A stretch of 64,000 nt of DNA from Crambe crambe (GCA_963924555.1 OZ004582.1:2108001-2172000), one strand, 5' to 3'; counted from the first letter of the stretch, positions 1 to 12,414 are shown. The notes: generated from the letters alone by a model not told the origin. Program-made: numbers and translations.

Positions 1-237
1 AAGATCACCATGCACACCATCATCCACCAAATGTGCACCACTATTGTGGAGGTAAGATGTACCTATGTAAGATAGTTTACTTATCATAACTACCCTTTGT
101 TGTACTACAATTTAATTATTCGTTCATTGCACTAACTTAGATCCCTTTCTTAATAATGCACACTTAAACAACTACCCCTTTCTTTACAGTGCACACTTAT
201 CCTTTGTATTGTGTAATCTATTTAATTATTCATCTGT

Positions 238-522
238 TGTATCTAACATTACTTCTATAGATCCCTTTCTTAATGATGCACACCTAACATCCTATCTCAA
301 AAAAAATTCAGTATCACTCTTGTTATAATGAGCACTAAAGAGCACTAAAGCCATTAATGGTGTTGCATAAGTTTTCTTAGCAGTGAGCTTAACTTTGTTG
401 TTCTCCTTTTGCTCGTATGAATACCGTAAAATTTTCTAACTTAAACATATCCAGCTACAATCAATTTAAATCATTTTTTAAGTCTTATTTAAGTCTTAAA
501 TGCAATAAACCTCTCTCTTCAG
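238..522. repeat. Diverged interspersed repeat, partner of 57965-58210
   Basis: The stretch contains the word CCCTTTCTTAATNATGCACAC, also present near 145 in the same region, and a downstream block around ggtgttgcataagttttcttagcagtgagcttaact. A block with the same order of motifs lies at 57965-58210, including the final aaatgcaata...cttcag. The two are therefore diverged copies of one repeat or element terminus. No gene is seen in the first 480 bases apart from a possible exon end at about 51 (gtggag|gtaaga). Confidence 0.5.
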
Positions 523-658
523 GTTCGGAGATTCCAAAATCGTCATTGACATCATCCAGCTGCTCCTCATCATCTCTGCAAGAAGGGTCAAAGAAGTCAC
601 TGATGACCTCCATCATATTGATAGCTGTTGCTGCTTCACTAGCACAATACTTAGCCAT
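485..658 (-). CDS. Small acidic ORF, possible first exon of a TE gene
   Basis: A 57-codon minus-strand ORF begins with ATG at 658. It starts MAKYCASEAATAINMMEV and becomes very acidic in its second half (DDEEQLDDVNDD). Acidic amino termini of this type occur in some DNA transposase genes, but I cannot assign it to a family. It overlaps a longer plus-strand ORF (417-716) of low-complexity serine-rich composition, which I take as the shadow. The flanking repeat recurs next to other TE sequence at 58 kb. Function unknown. Confidence 0.3.
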   Translation of the reverse strand: MAKYCASEAATAINMMEVISDFFDPSCRDDEEQLDDVNDDFGISEPEERGLLHLRLK

Positions 659-794
659 TGAAATTCAATACTACTATGAATTGTATTTTGTGGTTACTGT
701 GGTAACAAAAAATTAAACAAGGGAAAGTCCCAGATTAACCGCGCACTACTAGGTTTACGTAAGCCGTAAATTGTAACGTACGTAGAGTCCAAAC

Positions 795-996
795 TTCTAA
801 CAGCGCGCTTGTATGGCACGCCGTCCGTAGCAAAATAAAACTGGCAATACTACGACTCGACTAGCGGTCTCGCGTGTGGGGATATGTAGATATATGACGG
901 CTTATGTAGATATACGACTTCTTATGTAGATATATGCCGGCTTCTGTAGTGCCTATGTAGTGGTATAACAGCTTATGTAGTGGTATGCCGGCTTAT
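795..996 (+). repeat. Left inverted terminus with subterminal tandem repeats
   Basis: Bases 795-843 match the reverse complement of 12541-12589. From about 881 to 996 follows a run of diverged units like tatatgacggcttatgtaga, period about 20. The same unit, inverted, fills the inner side of the right terminus. Subterminal arrays of this kind commonly serve as transposase binding sites; that role is inferred here. Confidence 0.75.
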
Positions 997-1130
997 ACTA
1001 ATCATACGAAGGCGCTGCTGGCCGGCCGGCATAGTCGTTGGCACTGTCGACTCTTTACCCTTCTTTTGTGAGTAAAGGGTCGTCGCCCCAGTAGAACTTG
1101 ATTCCAATTAAGTTGCACCTCCTCGTGGCC

Positions 1131-1313
1131 ATGGAAGAAAGAGTAGAAGTTCTTCTTGAATATAAAGAATCCCGTAGGCAACTCTCAGCCATACCTTCAA
1201 AAATTTGTGACTTAGTTTCTGTAGAGTTAGGAAGGCTAGGTATAGAGGGGGCAAAGGTCATTCTAGCCAAGGCTAAATTCGTGACTACGGATAACTCAGA
1301 AATGGTCCTCAAA
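1131..1313 (+). CDS. Probable first coding exon of the HECT gene of the 0.7-12.7 kb element
   Basis: ATG at 1131 opens 61 codons ending exactly at AAA|gtgagt, a good splice donor. The peptide (MEERVEVLLEYKESRRQL near its start, AKFVTTDNSEMVLK at its end) resembles what I recall of the amino-terminal region of TE-linked HECT proteins, where a conserved block ends with a similar leucine-lysine step. It lies just inside the left terminus and points toward the HECT exons at 7264-9790. The downstream exon joining the two parts was not identified because the region is full of insertions. An antisense ORF (1055-1330) is taken as a shadow. Confidence 0.4.
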
Positions 1314-1379
1314 GTGAGTTTGAAACGCATAAAGCACTGTAGCCTTTTTCTAGATAGGATTAACTATAATAGATAGTTT

Positions 1380-2640
1380 GGTGTAGTTTCATCATCAGAG
1401 AGTGCGGTAGCACTCTCTAAGTAGGGATGGCAGGTCAAAGTCCATAGGACAGTATAAACTAAAAACTCTTCTTTCTCTTCTACCCTTACTCTACAGGTTC
1501 TCAGAAGGCTACAGTGAATTATTATATCTACAAAGAAGAGAGGACGATGTTCAAAAGCCAAAAATTCATTCGCCAACATAAGAAAAAAACGAGTTCTAAA
1601 ATTGACTTTTCGTTCTTTTTCTTTATAATAATAAGGATAATAATAATAATAATAAGATCGACGTACCGACTTACTGGCTATAGTCATCAAAATTCTGCTT
1701 TGGCCATCTGTTAGAGCGGCACCTAGAGGCTGATCTTTTGCTATTAGTTTTGACTAAGGCTCTACTTCACTATTCGATAGCACTCGGAACACAGCTGCTA
1801 ATCTTTCTACGCCATTTTGAAGGGGGCGGGGCTTATGGGCGGAGCCACGTAAGCTAGCCAAGGTCTTCATTCATTATCTGATGATGTTCCAGTCACTCCT
1901 TGCTGAATTACAGTACAGATGCTCATCCTATAGTAGCATTATAGCCAGTACTTGGCTGTAGTGTAGTCAGCTCACTTCACCATGCCGTGTACATGTCATT
2001 TACATTGCTGTTGCTGTAAAGTTTTATATCAACAAAACTTAAATAGCTAAACAAATTCTTCAACCAGAGACACTGTATGTACCTACAAAAGAGGTTTATG
2101 TAGAGCTGGCTTTGTATAGTACTGTACTGTAGCCTCCCTCATTCAACTTCAAGCACTAAGAAAAAGGATAGAAACAAGTGAGCGTAAAAAATAAAAAGGT
2201 TAAGTAGGGATAGCCTAAAATCTAGCTGGGCTATCTATAATGTGCTGCAGCCTCGTATGAAAAAAATCTTCGCGATATTACCTCATAAAAGGGGTGGGGC
2301 AATTAATAGCAGTTCTCCTCATATAACACCTGCACAGGATGTGGCCATTTGATGGCATCCACTATTATGATCACTACACCAAATGCATAAACTCCCCATA
2401 CTTCTCCCTCAAGCAAGACATACGTACCATCTCAATAATTATTTCAGTGATCACATATGTAACAATTAGCTAATGCTGTTCACTTTTTAAAATGTTCACT
2501 CCTTTCAGTACTCCATTACACTGCAGATGATCATCCTTCAAACTCTCCTCCCTGAACAGAATGAAATACTGATCATTAAATAAATTTAGTTCAATCAAGG
2601 AAGCCTTTAGTGTCTATCAATTTTCATAATCACAAAGAAA
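1380..2640. other. Non-coding stretch with degenerate MITE-like sequence
   Basis: No supportable exon. It contains an ATA/TAA-rich tract near 1620-1660, a gggcggggcttatgggcgg segment near 1825, and from about 2158 a diverged copy (aagaaaaaggatagaaacaagtgagcg...gtagggat) of the sequence that forms the arms of the palindrome at 2651-3099. A cgcgatatta...aaagggg motif lies near 2270. Probably the remains of an intron filled with small elements. Confidence 0.4.
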
Positions 2641-2650
2641 AAGAATGCAA

Positions 2651-3099
2651 ACAAGTGAATGCAAAAAATTTCTTCGAAATAAAAATGTGAAGTAGGGATG
2701 CTATTATAACTGCAGCTTCATTATGAAAACCAAGTACTGCAGCATCGAAGCAGTATGGCCCAAAAATCTAGCTGGAATATGTATTATAACTGCATGCAAG
2801 AGAGTGAACTTAGTGAAGTGACCCTTACCCATCATCAAGTACAAGATACTATTCCTACTTCACTCCCATGATCAAGGGCCAAGGGAGTGAAGTAGGAATA
2901 GTATCTCGTACTTGATGATGGGTAAGGGTCACTTCACTAAGTTCACTCTCTTGCATGCAGTTATAATACATATTCCAGCTAGATTTTTGGGCCATACTGC
3001 TTCGATGCTGCAGTACTTGGTTTTCATAATGAAGCTGCAGTTATAATAGCATCCCTACTTCACATTTTTATTTCGAAGAAATTTTTTGCATTCACTTGT
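2651..3099. repeat. Near-perfect palindrome, 217-base arms with a 15-base spacer
   Basis: Bases 2651-2867 are the reverse complement of 2883-3099 with one mismatch that I can find (acaagatac against acgagatac). The spacer is 2868-2882. The arm begins acaagtgaatgcaaaaaatt, a motif also seen, diverged, near 2160 and inverted near 45480-45545, so the arm derives from a dispersed repeat family. Arm identity this high implies a recent origin: a foldback element, a head-to-head insertion, or an assembly artefact. Confidence 0.85.
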
Positions 3100-3185
3100 A
3101 TGAAATAGCTACTTGATTTTTATGTAGGTGGAATACTTTTGTTGACATAAATGATTCTAATGAAATATACGAAGTGGCTAGAGCG

Positions 3186-3340
3186 CCGGTCACGGTCCCG
3201 AACGTTGTAGCTCTGGAGGACCGGCTACCGGTTTCGTAAGGTCCTATAGAGAAGAACCAGTTACGGTCCCGAACGTTGTAGAGCCGAGGACCGGTTGCCG
3301 GTTTCATAAGGTCCTATAGAGAAGAACCGGTCACGGTTGA
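3186..3340 (+). repeat. Subterminal tandem repeat of the 3.2-7.1 kb MULE
   Basis: Two full units and one partial of about 70 bases, each with a cggtcacggtcccgaacgtt-like start and ending ggtcctatagagaagaacc. Repeat starts are near 3186, 3256 and 3326. Such internal copies of the terminal motif are common in MULE ends. Confidence 0.7.
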
Positions 3341-3471
3341 CGACAATTAAAACTTGGAGGACCAGGGCTGCGCGCGCAAGACTACTGCAGGAAGCTTGTC
3401 AGTTGTATATACTAACACTTTCCACCCAAATAAGTACATATAAAGAATAGTTATGAATTATAATCAACAAA

Positions 3472-6400
3472 TTATGCTAGAGGAGAGTCATGACAGCTAC
3501 GACAGTACCAGTGTTTCATTTTTGGTTCGTGTTTTAACCCCACACATTTCAAGTGACACCAGGACAAACAATGGTCACACACTATTGATGGAGCCTCTCC
3601 CAAGTCATGCAAACAGTACAGACAAACATAGAGAGGTTTATCCTGTTTTTGCTTGACAAGCCATGCATCCTGGGAAAAGAATTTCCGAATCAAATGTACA
3701 TCGACATTTTCATCAAGAATTGCGTCTGGAAGTTTCTCAGGACGCACTTCAACATCTTCTTCTTCAATCAATTGATTAGGATTCTTTATAGAGGTTTCTG
3801 CAGTTTTTTCATCGACAAACCACTTCAACATAACTGTATAAAAAGAAAAATTATATACTAATCTGGGTATGAAAGTAAAAATATAGGTCTGGTACTCTAC
3901 GAGAAGTAGAAGGCCTGCTATAAGACATATCCATTTCAAACTACACACTAATCTAAACTCACCCTTGAAATTGTAATTATTAGCCAAGGTATTATCATAA
4001 TTTCACTCACCCTTTTCTTTCGTTGAGGTTGGAAACATCAAAAATGGTTATAGCCTACTTTTCCCCTTCCCCTTACAAGAGTTCACTTTTTTCTTAGCAG
4101 GCAAACCAATAACTGTAAGATCATGGCCTTTGGGCCGGCCTCGTTTGCTAATAATTGGAGGTATATGTATCCCTATAATTATAATGTCAAATTAATGTAC
4201 CGAGATCAATGCACTTAGAAGTTAACATAATTCTTTCCAGGAGAGAGAACAAAAACAGTAAATAATTCCATATAATGCACACTCTCCTGCAAAACAACTA
4301 TACCTGATAGAGTGTTTGATATAGAAGACAGGGGTGGGTGGGAAGGCAAGGTTGAAGACTGGGATGGAGCATTCGATGAAACTGAAGCAAAGGTTGAAGA
4401 CTGGGATGGAGCATTTGATGAAACTAAAGGCAAGTGGGATAGAGTAGATTGGAGTGGATATGATGAAGCTGGAGGGGGTGGTACTGCAAATCAAAAATTT
4501 AAATAAGAAACAGTTTGTGGCTCAGTTATTATAGCTAATGTCATCAGTTGCATCACTTACTCTGAATTGTGGTATCTATCTGGTCAATTTCTGATTCATC
4601 ATCAGAATCGTCAGAGAGCCAGTTATTTTTAGAAATCCATATCAACATAATTATAGCAAAGATATAGCTTATATTACTCACCATCACACAGAGACACACA
4701 TTTCCCATTTCCCCAGCTGTTCTAGGAGATTGAACCTTTTGTGAAACCCAGATCCAGATTCCTCAGAAGCTAGTGATGCTAATTTAGTGGTAACCTTGGA
4801 CACTTTGTGAAACTTTTCAAACTGAACAATGAAGGTGTTATATTTATAATTATAGGGAGAAAATGCAGAAAGTTACCTGTGATAATATTCTCTTAGGAGC
4901 TGGAACAGACACTTGAGATGAAGTTCCTTCTTGAGGTGACAAAAAAATACGCCTTGTAGTACTCCATTGACCATCTTCCATCACACAATGCCTCATCAAA
5001 CAAATTTACACCAAGGCTTTCCCGCACAGCTAAAATATGTCGACAAGGTAGCCTCATAGATTGCCAAAATCCACATTGGCAGGCTGAACTTGTTACTGTA
5101 ATCAAACCTTCACTTATGGTAAGATAAAACTGATCACACAAATTATCTGCAGGAAGTTTCACTCTTTCTTTCAGCTGCATTTGTTGTGCAACATACTTGT
5201 AGGCATATGGAGTGAGAAATCGAATATAACTAGCAGAGGCAGGATCTGTGGAACTATGAAAGACAACTGGAACTTTTTGAACAGCTAGGCCAGCTTTGTG
5301 GTCCCGTTCCGACCGCAACACTCTTAAAATCAAAAAGAACTTATCCACAAATTCTTCTAGTGAAGAATGGCGAGATATCACTGACTTCAGCTTGGCATTC
5401 AACGATTCAACTCTGTTATTAGTCCCATTTAAGAAATTCCCAGTACAGTGCTTCATACCAAGGGTCCATTGTTTCCAAATTGGATGCCACTGTTGATCAA
5501 AGTAAGAGAACACAGTGTGTGGAACACACTCTTTAAAACGAGTATATAACTCAAAATATTTATCTTCACTTGTAGAGTACGCCATTTGTTGCAACATTTC
5601 TAGACACATACTTCTCTGACCAGTAGTTATCCCCATTTTTTCTACTGCTATTTCTCGCCTGAGTGTCCTCATTGTGAAAAAGGCAAATTAGGAGCTCCGC
5701 TTTAGGCAAACTGGTTTTCAAGACATCCCGTTCTGTGATGTCTTTATCTGTCATGATCACACGAACATACTCCCATGAGGGATTATAGCTTTTGAAGATA
5801 TCAATAACTTTTGACAGAGAACTTTCTGTCTCTTCAAGCAATAGAAAAGCTGCAACAATTTCCATCCTCGATAAGCATCACATATAAGGGAAAGCGAAGC
5901 TCAAGGAGTTTATAAGTGGCATCAATGCATAATACTTCAGGATATGCTTTAAAAATCTGCTTCATATGTTCATCCTGAAAATAGATTCCTTGCAAGACTT
6001 TATCATCATTAACCAAAACTTCAACACATGCCCCTATAAGATACAATTACTAAGTTTGATTTCCAGTATGGTAGTTAGCTATCGATATGCATACCAAGGA
6101 TCCCATTACTAAACCTATAATCACACAAAGATTAGCTGACCATGTTTTTCAATTAGTTGGTTCACTGCAGCATCCAAATCATTTCTTGTTTGGCTAGATT
6201 TCATCTTCGTACTCAGATTAGAAAGATCTTTTAATAAAATTACTTTTCCACTCATTCCTGCCAATTTATCTTTAACCATCTTTTTGTTTGCCTTTAGCAG
6301 AAGCAATTTTTCAGCTTCTTGTCTCATTTCAGGAGAGAGCTTTGAGGTAATTGCTTATACAATTCCTATACAAGAAAAGATCTTGAATCAAACCATGGGT

Positions 6401-6924
6401 AAAAATTATGTGCAAATTACCTGGCTGATCTCGTGGTTATGTTCTTCATTGAAAACTCTCACTACTAAAGCCGTGCCTTCATAAGATGCACGTAATGTTA
6501 TTGCTGCTGGACAATCCTTTCTGAAAGTTCTGAAGATATAAGAACTCAGATCACAAGGCAGTGGATATGGGCATTGAATTAACATACTTGTAAGCACATC
6601 TACAGTGTTCTTGGAAGTAGTGCTTATCACACACAACCCAGAGTAGCTAGCTAACTAGAGTCTTTCAAAACTAATTTAACTAGCTAAAGCTGCTTACGAC
6701 GTGGCACGCTTCCCATCTCCTCTTGCTTTGAATTTCCTTCCTCCATGGATACAACGGTAATTTAAAAGAGCTCGTAGTACTTCAGTTTATCAGCAATTGG
6801 TCGGTTGACTCGTCCTACTGTCTCTTCTCCAATATTTGGTTGATGTGGATGCTTCATACGATTCAAGCTTCTTCTCAAACTCGTCATATGAACACTCACC
6901 AAGGGAAAACTTAACTGCAGCCAT
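3472..6924 (-). pseudogene. MULE transposase with SWIM zinc finger and carboxy-terminal PHD finger, broken
   Basis: Read from ATG at 6924: an amino-terminal FAR1/FLYWCH-like block (CSYDEFEKKLESYEAS, later EEHNHEIS at an exon end near 6430), a helical exon at 6121-6327 and its upstream extension, then the MULE catalytic region at 5566-6046 with Asp in CIDATYK and Asp in IMTDKD, then 4893-5672 with NRVESLNAKLK and a SWIM pattern (CQCGFWQSMRLPCRHI). Downstream exons give an AT-hook-like KRGRPKGHDLTVIGLP near 4085-4145 and a PHD finger (CLYCLHDLG...CDHCLSWCHLKC...WYCRSC) at 3472-3640. The reading frame shifts near 6840, 5866 and 5670, so this copy cannot make the full protein. A 48-base repeated segment (4335-4430) lies in the serine-rich linker. 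Confidence 0.8.
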
Positions 6925-7263
6925 GAGGTACCGGTATACGCGGTATCGGTATACACAGTTATGCAATCGCGCGCGCTGCTACTGTGATCACGTGCGCTTA
7001 CCGGCTCTTTAAGATGCGGAGTTTCCGGACCGTGACCGGCGCTCTAGCCACTTCGAATAAAAAATGGGGATAGATTGTCTGTTATTCTTCCACCTGGACC
7101 ATTGCCATAACAGGTGATCATAATCATTTAAGAGGTTTGATTTTTGTGGTGGAGAGAGAGAGAGAGAGAGAGCTCTGTAATGTGCTGGTAGGTTAGGATC
7201 TGCATGCTGTTAGTTTGCATCGTTAAGTGGGCGTACTTGTGACTACTACACTGTAGATGAAAT

Positions 7264-9790
7264 CCAGCTCTCGCATATAAAACATTCTTTCTCGTGTTAA
7301 AAAGCCTAGTGAGGCAGAAGCTGCTGCTCTGGCTAAATGTTTCCCCTCAACCAGTGGGCCTCGTAAACAATTTGATCCCGCTGAGGAATCAGTTGTGAAA
7401 CAGAACCAGGACAAAAAGAAGTGGGGTATAAAGAGCTCTAAGCCATCTAAAGTGGAAGTAGTGATGTTTAAGGAATTTCAAGGAGATGTTCCGAAGGGAG
7501 AGGCAAGGAAAAAATTAAAAAGAAAGGGCAGAATTTAGGATGTACAACTCACTAGAGCAATGAGTGCTTTACAGGTGGAGAATCGAATAAAGAAAGCCTT
7601 TAAACACATACCTGTAATGAGCTTTGTAGTGCTGGAAACTGATTCTACTGGCCATTTCTTAAATCACTCCACTACTCAACAGGTTGATGGTCAGATGGCT
7701 CTTAGTCGTAGGGGTGCTCTGTATTTATGTGAGGTATAATTACATTATATTTATTCGTAGCAATGGTTTATATAGATTTTGCATGCACATAGGAAATAGG
7801 TAGTAGTGATGATGAGTTTTCTGAGCCAGTTATCAAAGCTGCTGATCAAGTGCTGAATAGACTCAAAGTTAGTTGCCCAATTAATTTCACATTTTGTGGC
7901 ATGTGATAATGGTTTCATTGCAGAAATTCAATCACGAGCAAATTATTATAGATGATAATTCCAGTGAATCTGAAGAAAGCTCACTTCCAAAGGTATAATA
8001 TCCTTTTTACCATTATAAGCAGATCTCTGTATGTTAATATTTCATAGGTATCTGTGAAGAGGTCTGCCACTCCCAAAACAATGGATGGGGAAACCTGGCA
8101 AAGTCAATGTACAGTTTTGGAATTATGCCTTTAGAAATTTCACAGCCTCTCCTTTAAGAGTCAGGGAAATGACAATTTTTAATGCTAGACTCTTATTATG
8201 TAGCTGAACTCCAAGAGGTATGCCTTATAACACCAAACACAACACATATACCATTTATACTGGACTTGTGTATCCATGGTAATTATGCATGTGTACTCCT
8301 TTGCCTAGATATCACCCCAATTAAATTATAGCAGATTGAGAACTTGAGGGAACTAGTAAAGGCCAGAATGAAATTTTCATACGACTACCAAATTCATCAA
8401 ATAAGAGAGTCGAAATTTGCTTAGCCACAGAATCATCATCAATGGTATATATTTTCACCATGCTTACAGTAGAATAGGTTGGGATTATGGCATTTCATGT
8501 TTACTTCTATGTGCTCCAAATTTCATGGAAAGTGGCATCACCAAAATTTAATATTAAAGCTTATTTGGTTTTATTGTCCGATCCTTATTTCGGCTTGAGA
8601 GAGTAATAATTCTCTTTCCTATTACTGTACAGGCCTGTACGAGGCAGTGTTTGCGATGAGTACCATTACAACCCCATTTCAAGTTTTTGAATTACATCCA
8701 AGGAAGCTGATCCCAACTAACTGCTTGCTGTCAGAGTGCAATCTCAGCACTCCTATTGTAGTGGTAGCAGAGCTATCTGAAGATGCTCCAAACATATTTG
8801 AGCTATTTCCTCATGAGGTATGTTATTATGATTATCTAATTTTGCAATAATTTATTTTCTTTGATTTTGTGATGCAGATTTATGAGTCCAGTTTATTAAC
8901 TCGAGGTAATCTATTGTTGTGTTAATAATACACTTACATTGTAGTATGATATGTTCTTTTATTGAGTTAAGGATAAGCGTATCAATTTCACAGGGGGTTG
9001 TGTCATGAAATATCGAGAAATGGAGCATTTCAAAACCTTACTGATAGAGTACCCATTTAGTGTGAGATTTGAAGGTGAATTAGCTGTTGATATGGGTGGA
9101 GTCAGCCGAGATCTTTTTTTCAGCTTTCTGGGAATGTGCATACACCCAAGCTTTCGACGGTTCCAGTACCTTAATTCCCCAGGCACACCCTCATATTGAC
9201 ATGTCAATGTATCCCATTTTGGGGACCATCTTATTTCATGGTTTCCTTGTCACTGGAATACCACCATAGCTGCTAATATATATTACATCTTTGATTGATT
9301 ATATCAGTCCATATGAGGCTGATGTTCTTCAAGCAGCCTTCAGTGTTAAATCAGATACATTCCCTCGGCAGTTATGCGATGATTTGATTTGCTTTCTAAG
9401 TAGACTTGGCTGTCGTCAAATCCCAACACATGATAATCTCAAACGTCTAGTTGTTGAAGTGGCTAAACATGAGTTCATAACGAGGCCTCTTATACGTAAT
9501 ATTGATGCTCCAGCCGACATGAATAGTGCCCAGGAAACTGTCTTCGGATATCTCACCCAAATGATTGGCAATATGAAGCAAAAGGAGTTGAGCAACTTTT
9601 TACTGTGCTAATGGAAGGGCCAATTCATGTCACATTTAATTCTCTCTCAGGGGTGGCAAGAAGACCTGTTGCCCACACGTGTGGGTGTAGGTTGGAGTTG
9701 CCCACTTCATATTTAACCTATATTGAATTCGAAACAGAATTCAAAGCAATATTGAACCACACTTATGCATGGATTATGGACTCTATTTGA
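7264..9790 (+). pseudogene. HECT-domain gene of the large element, broken
   Basis: HECT domains are E3 ubiquitin ligase catalytic domains. Exons read in order: a lysine-rich region to 7733 (LTRAMSALQ, then RRGALYLCE|gtataa), acidic exons at 7793-7867 and 7923-7993 (SSESEESSLPK), an exon near 8625-8817, then the HECT core from about 8970 (GELAVDMGGVSRD, HPHIDMSMYPILGTI, LIDYISPYEADVLQ) to the carboxy lobe with the active-site-like Cys in HTCGCRLELP and a stop at 9790. In-frame stops lie at 7278-7280 and 7536-7538, and frames shift near 9125 (T run) and 9270. Related HECT pieces occur at 28, 47.5-49.7 and 50-53 kb. Confidence 0.8.
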
Positions 9791-10482
9791 ACTGTGCTAC
9801 TGAATTTGACACAAGCAATCTATTACTACATCTATTATTATTATTGCAATCATCATATTTCAGCTAATCTTCTTTAAAATGATTATTATTGTGTGCATGT
9901 ATATGTACAAGCATGTGGAAATTGTAGCTGCTTAGAACATAATTAAAGTTAATGGGTCCATCCCATACCTGTACCATAGAGCTCTTCCATAATTAAGTGG
10001 AAATATACACTCTACTCCAACTGAAATCTATGCATGCAATAATAGTGATAGAACTGCATCCACTACATAGCTATGACATTGTGATAGCTGGAATTCCTGG
10101 ACTTGAATTGATAACGAACTGAAATCCATGTCAAAAAACTAAAGTGATAGCTATTGATAACAGGTGACATACCAGAAACTGATATTTTATCATGTGGAAT
10201 AGCACCTATAATCATGGATATCCAAATAAAGAACCTCTGCTTGATATTTTGACCTGAAAACAGTTGCTAATGCCAAGCATGTGGCAAAATAAGCTATAAG
10301 CCTCTTCTGCAGGAACATAGGCATGATCTGTATACATGTTCCATTGTTTGGCTACAGATGTTTAGAATTGACTATTCCCAAGCTAAATAATTATTTGAAA
10401 AAATATAATATCTATCAGATTTTATTATGATATGTCATGAAGGAACTGTAGAGTTTCTTGATAAAGACTAATCCCATAATCA
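9791..10482. other. Spacer between convergent HECT and integrase-like genes
   Basis: No gene, RNA or clear repeat seen in these 690 bases. AT-rich, with several short gctgaaatc/cataccagaaactg-like words but no convincing structure. It separates the two convergent genes and would contain both 3' ends. Confidence 0.4.
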
Positions 10483-12405
10483 TCACTTTGGGACAGTGAG
10501 TTCTTCAAGTTCTTCTTCACTTAGGTTTAGAGTAGTGCTGGGAACAACTATACCTTCATTTTCATCACCTGGGTCATAATTTTCAGAACTTGAATCATAA
10601 ACCTCAAAATCTGAATCAAAGAAGTCAACAGCAACTAAACCAGAGTTCCGGAGCCGGAGAACTCCTTCAGTGAATATTTGGTTGGGGCTTTTCCCATGTT
10701 CAGTTCGAACTCCATGATTGTTCAAGTATCCATAAATTCTTGCAGTGCTTTATTGATCCTAGGGAGAAATACATACTGTAGAGAAAACGAATGTTCAGTA
10801 TTCTTATTCCACCAAAATTATTAATAAGATGAACTCCAATGATTTTTTTTTTCCAATTTAGATAAATATACATGCTGTTACTATATACCCTCAGCTAGCT
10901 GTCTCTAGATACTAGCTTAAAAAATTATTTTCACATCTGATGTTTCAGTCTGGTGTTCAGGGGATACAAACTGTGTTCAAGGATAAGTCACCACTAGTAT
11001 GAGTTCTGTAATAGTATTCCGTGTAGGTGGACATAAGGGAAGATTGGAGCAGAGGATGAGTAAGCACCAGGATGCATGCAGGATAAGAGAAGAGAGGAAG
11101 TCGGCAGTTGCTGAGCATGCATGGAAGGGCACCACCCAATCCTATGGCAGACGGAGCCAGCATATCTAACACCTGTAGATCAGTGCTTTAACTGCACACC
11201 CACTACCATCGGTCTGATCGGTAAAGGGTTCCCCTTCTTTCTTAAGGGTTTTTCAGTCAGAACCAGTCATGCATCATGCATGAGCATGACTAAGCCTTTA
11301 TAAGTCACCTCATCACGTTTTGTGATTGTATCCCTTGAGGAAAGCCTACCAGGCCTAAATATCGGATGTGAAAAGAATTTATTAAGCTAGTATCTAGATA
11401 GTTTTCCCAATATTAGTCTCAATACAGTCTTTACCAAGTCTGTTTCTGTGGTTACAAGGCTAAGGAGAATCAAGAAGGGTGTGGTTAGGCAAAAGTGGGT
11501 GTGGCCATACTATTTTCCACACACTCGTACATGGCCTAATTAAAATTCCTAGATGAAACCCTGCCATCCTATAGATCAACTCCATCTAAAAAAAATATTG
11601 TGTAGCTACTCCATCGAAGGGCCCGTTGTAAAGGATCTACTTCTCTAATTGCAAATCTTAACCTGCTTCTCGTCACATGGAATCCCATTGACTTTATCCT
11701 TCCCCACATCATGGTTTCTCCAAGTGCAGGTTGTTCAGCACTAATTTGCTGAATTATGATCTTGAGATCATCATCAGAAAGGTGATTCCTTGAAGACGAT
11801 ATTCCATATTCGATTCTTCTTCTATAAATAGTCATCCTTGACACACTTGACATACATGCTATTTGTGTCCAACTAAAAGACATGGATGATAGGTATTCCA
11901 GCTGATCACGAGAAATGTCAAATTTTGGTCTACCACGTCTTTGTGTCTCTATGGATGGCAAAAAATACATAGTTGAGGATGAAACTTGATGGACTCCATC
12001 AAGATGTAGATTCCATTCATCAGCAGTGGTCTGTAGAAGCTGTAAGAGTCCCTCTAACAGTGCTATATACTCAGAAATAACTGAAGATTCAGCACGACTC
12101 ATTACAGTCTCTTCAATTGTGGCATGCATATGTTGGAGTAAGGACAGGATACTAGAACAATAAACAGAGATCCTCTCCAGCACAGAATAAGAAAAAACTT
12201 CACTGGCAGTCCTACTTTGTCTTTCAGCTGATCGCAAGAATGAAGATATTTCTTCAAAGAAGGATTCCCACGCACGTATTATAGACATAGAAGCTGCCAT
12301 TTTTTTGCAACAAGCTATAGGTAGGTGTAACTTAAATAGAAAAGCTAGGTGCAGCTTAAATGGAAATATTACACGCGCATGCACAAGTCGACAAGCCGTA
12401 CCCAC
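10483..12405 (-). pseudogene. Integrase-like (rve-type DDE) transposase, catalytic core lost
   Basis: The amino part (12405 to 11569) has a helical region, then GRPKFDISRDQLEYLSSMSF and a helix-turn-helix (SRMTIYRRRIEYGI), then ALGETMMWGRIKSMG and DPLQRALRW. This order is typical of a widespread metazoan and fungal integrase-core family in which a DDE domain follows the tryptophan. The carboxy part (10725 to 10483) has NNHGVRTEHGKSPNQIF, the usual region after the catalytic glutamate, and an acidic tail. The 840 bases between contain no catalytic core. The gene starts just inside the right terminus. Start could be ATG at 12405 or the internal ATG at MAASMSII. Confidence 0.75.
10726..11568. 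other. Insertion or replacement inside the integrase-like gene
   Basis: Occupies the place of the DDE core. Contains a segment near 11120-11240 with short GC-rich words and, from about 11465 to 11566, a MITE-like tail (gtgggtgtggccat ... ctagatgaaaccctgcc) resembling the end of the MITE at 13176-13624. No ORF matches a known domain. Confidence 0.35.
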
Positions 12406-12414
12406 TTACAGCCA

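Larger units (their letters stand above)
3170..7055. mobile_element. MULE DNA transposon with 29-base terminal inverted repeats
   Basis: Bases 3170-3198 (cgaagtggctagagcgccgg and nine more) are the exact reverse complement of 7027-7055. The element is 3.9 kb and encloses one minus-strand transposase gene with MULE, SWIM and PHD parts. No perfect target duplication is seen; the flanks (aatgaaata left, aataaaaaa right) agree at 7 of 9 positions. It sits within the larger element at 717-12755 and separates the putative first HECT exon from the rest of that gene. Confidence 0.85.

Noticed and set aside
3150-3180. Exact 9-base target duplication for the first MULE
   Set aside because: Flanks agree at only 7 of 9 low-complexity positions, not enough to claim it.
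11120-11240. tRNA-derived SINE head
   Set aside because: Short words reminiscent of promoter boxes, but no foldable tRNA-like structure could be drawn by eye.
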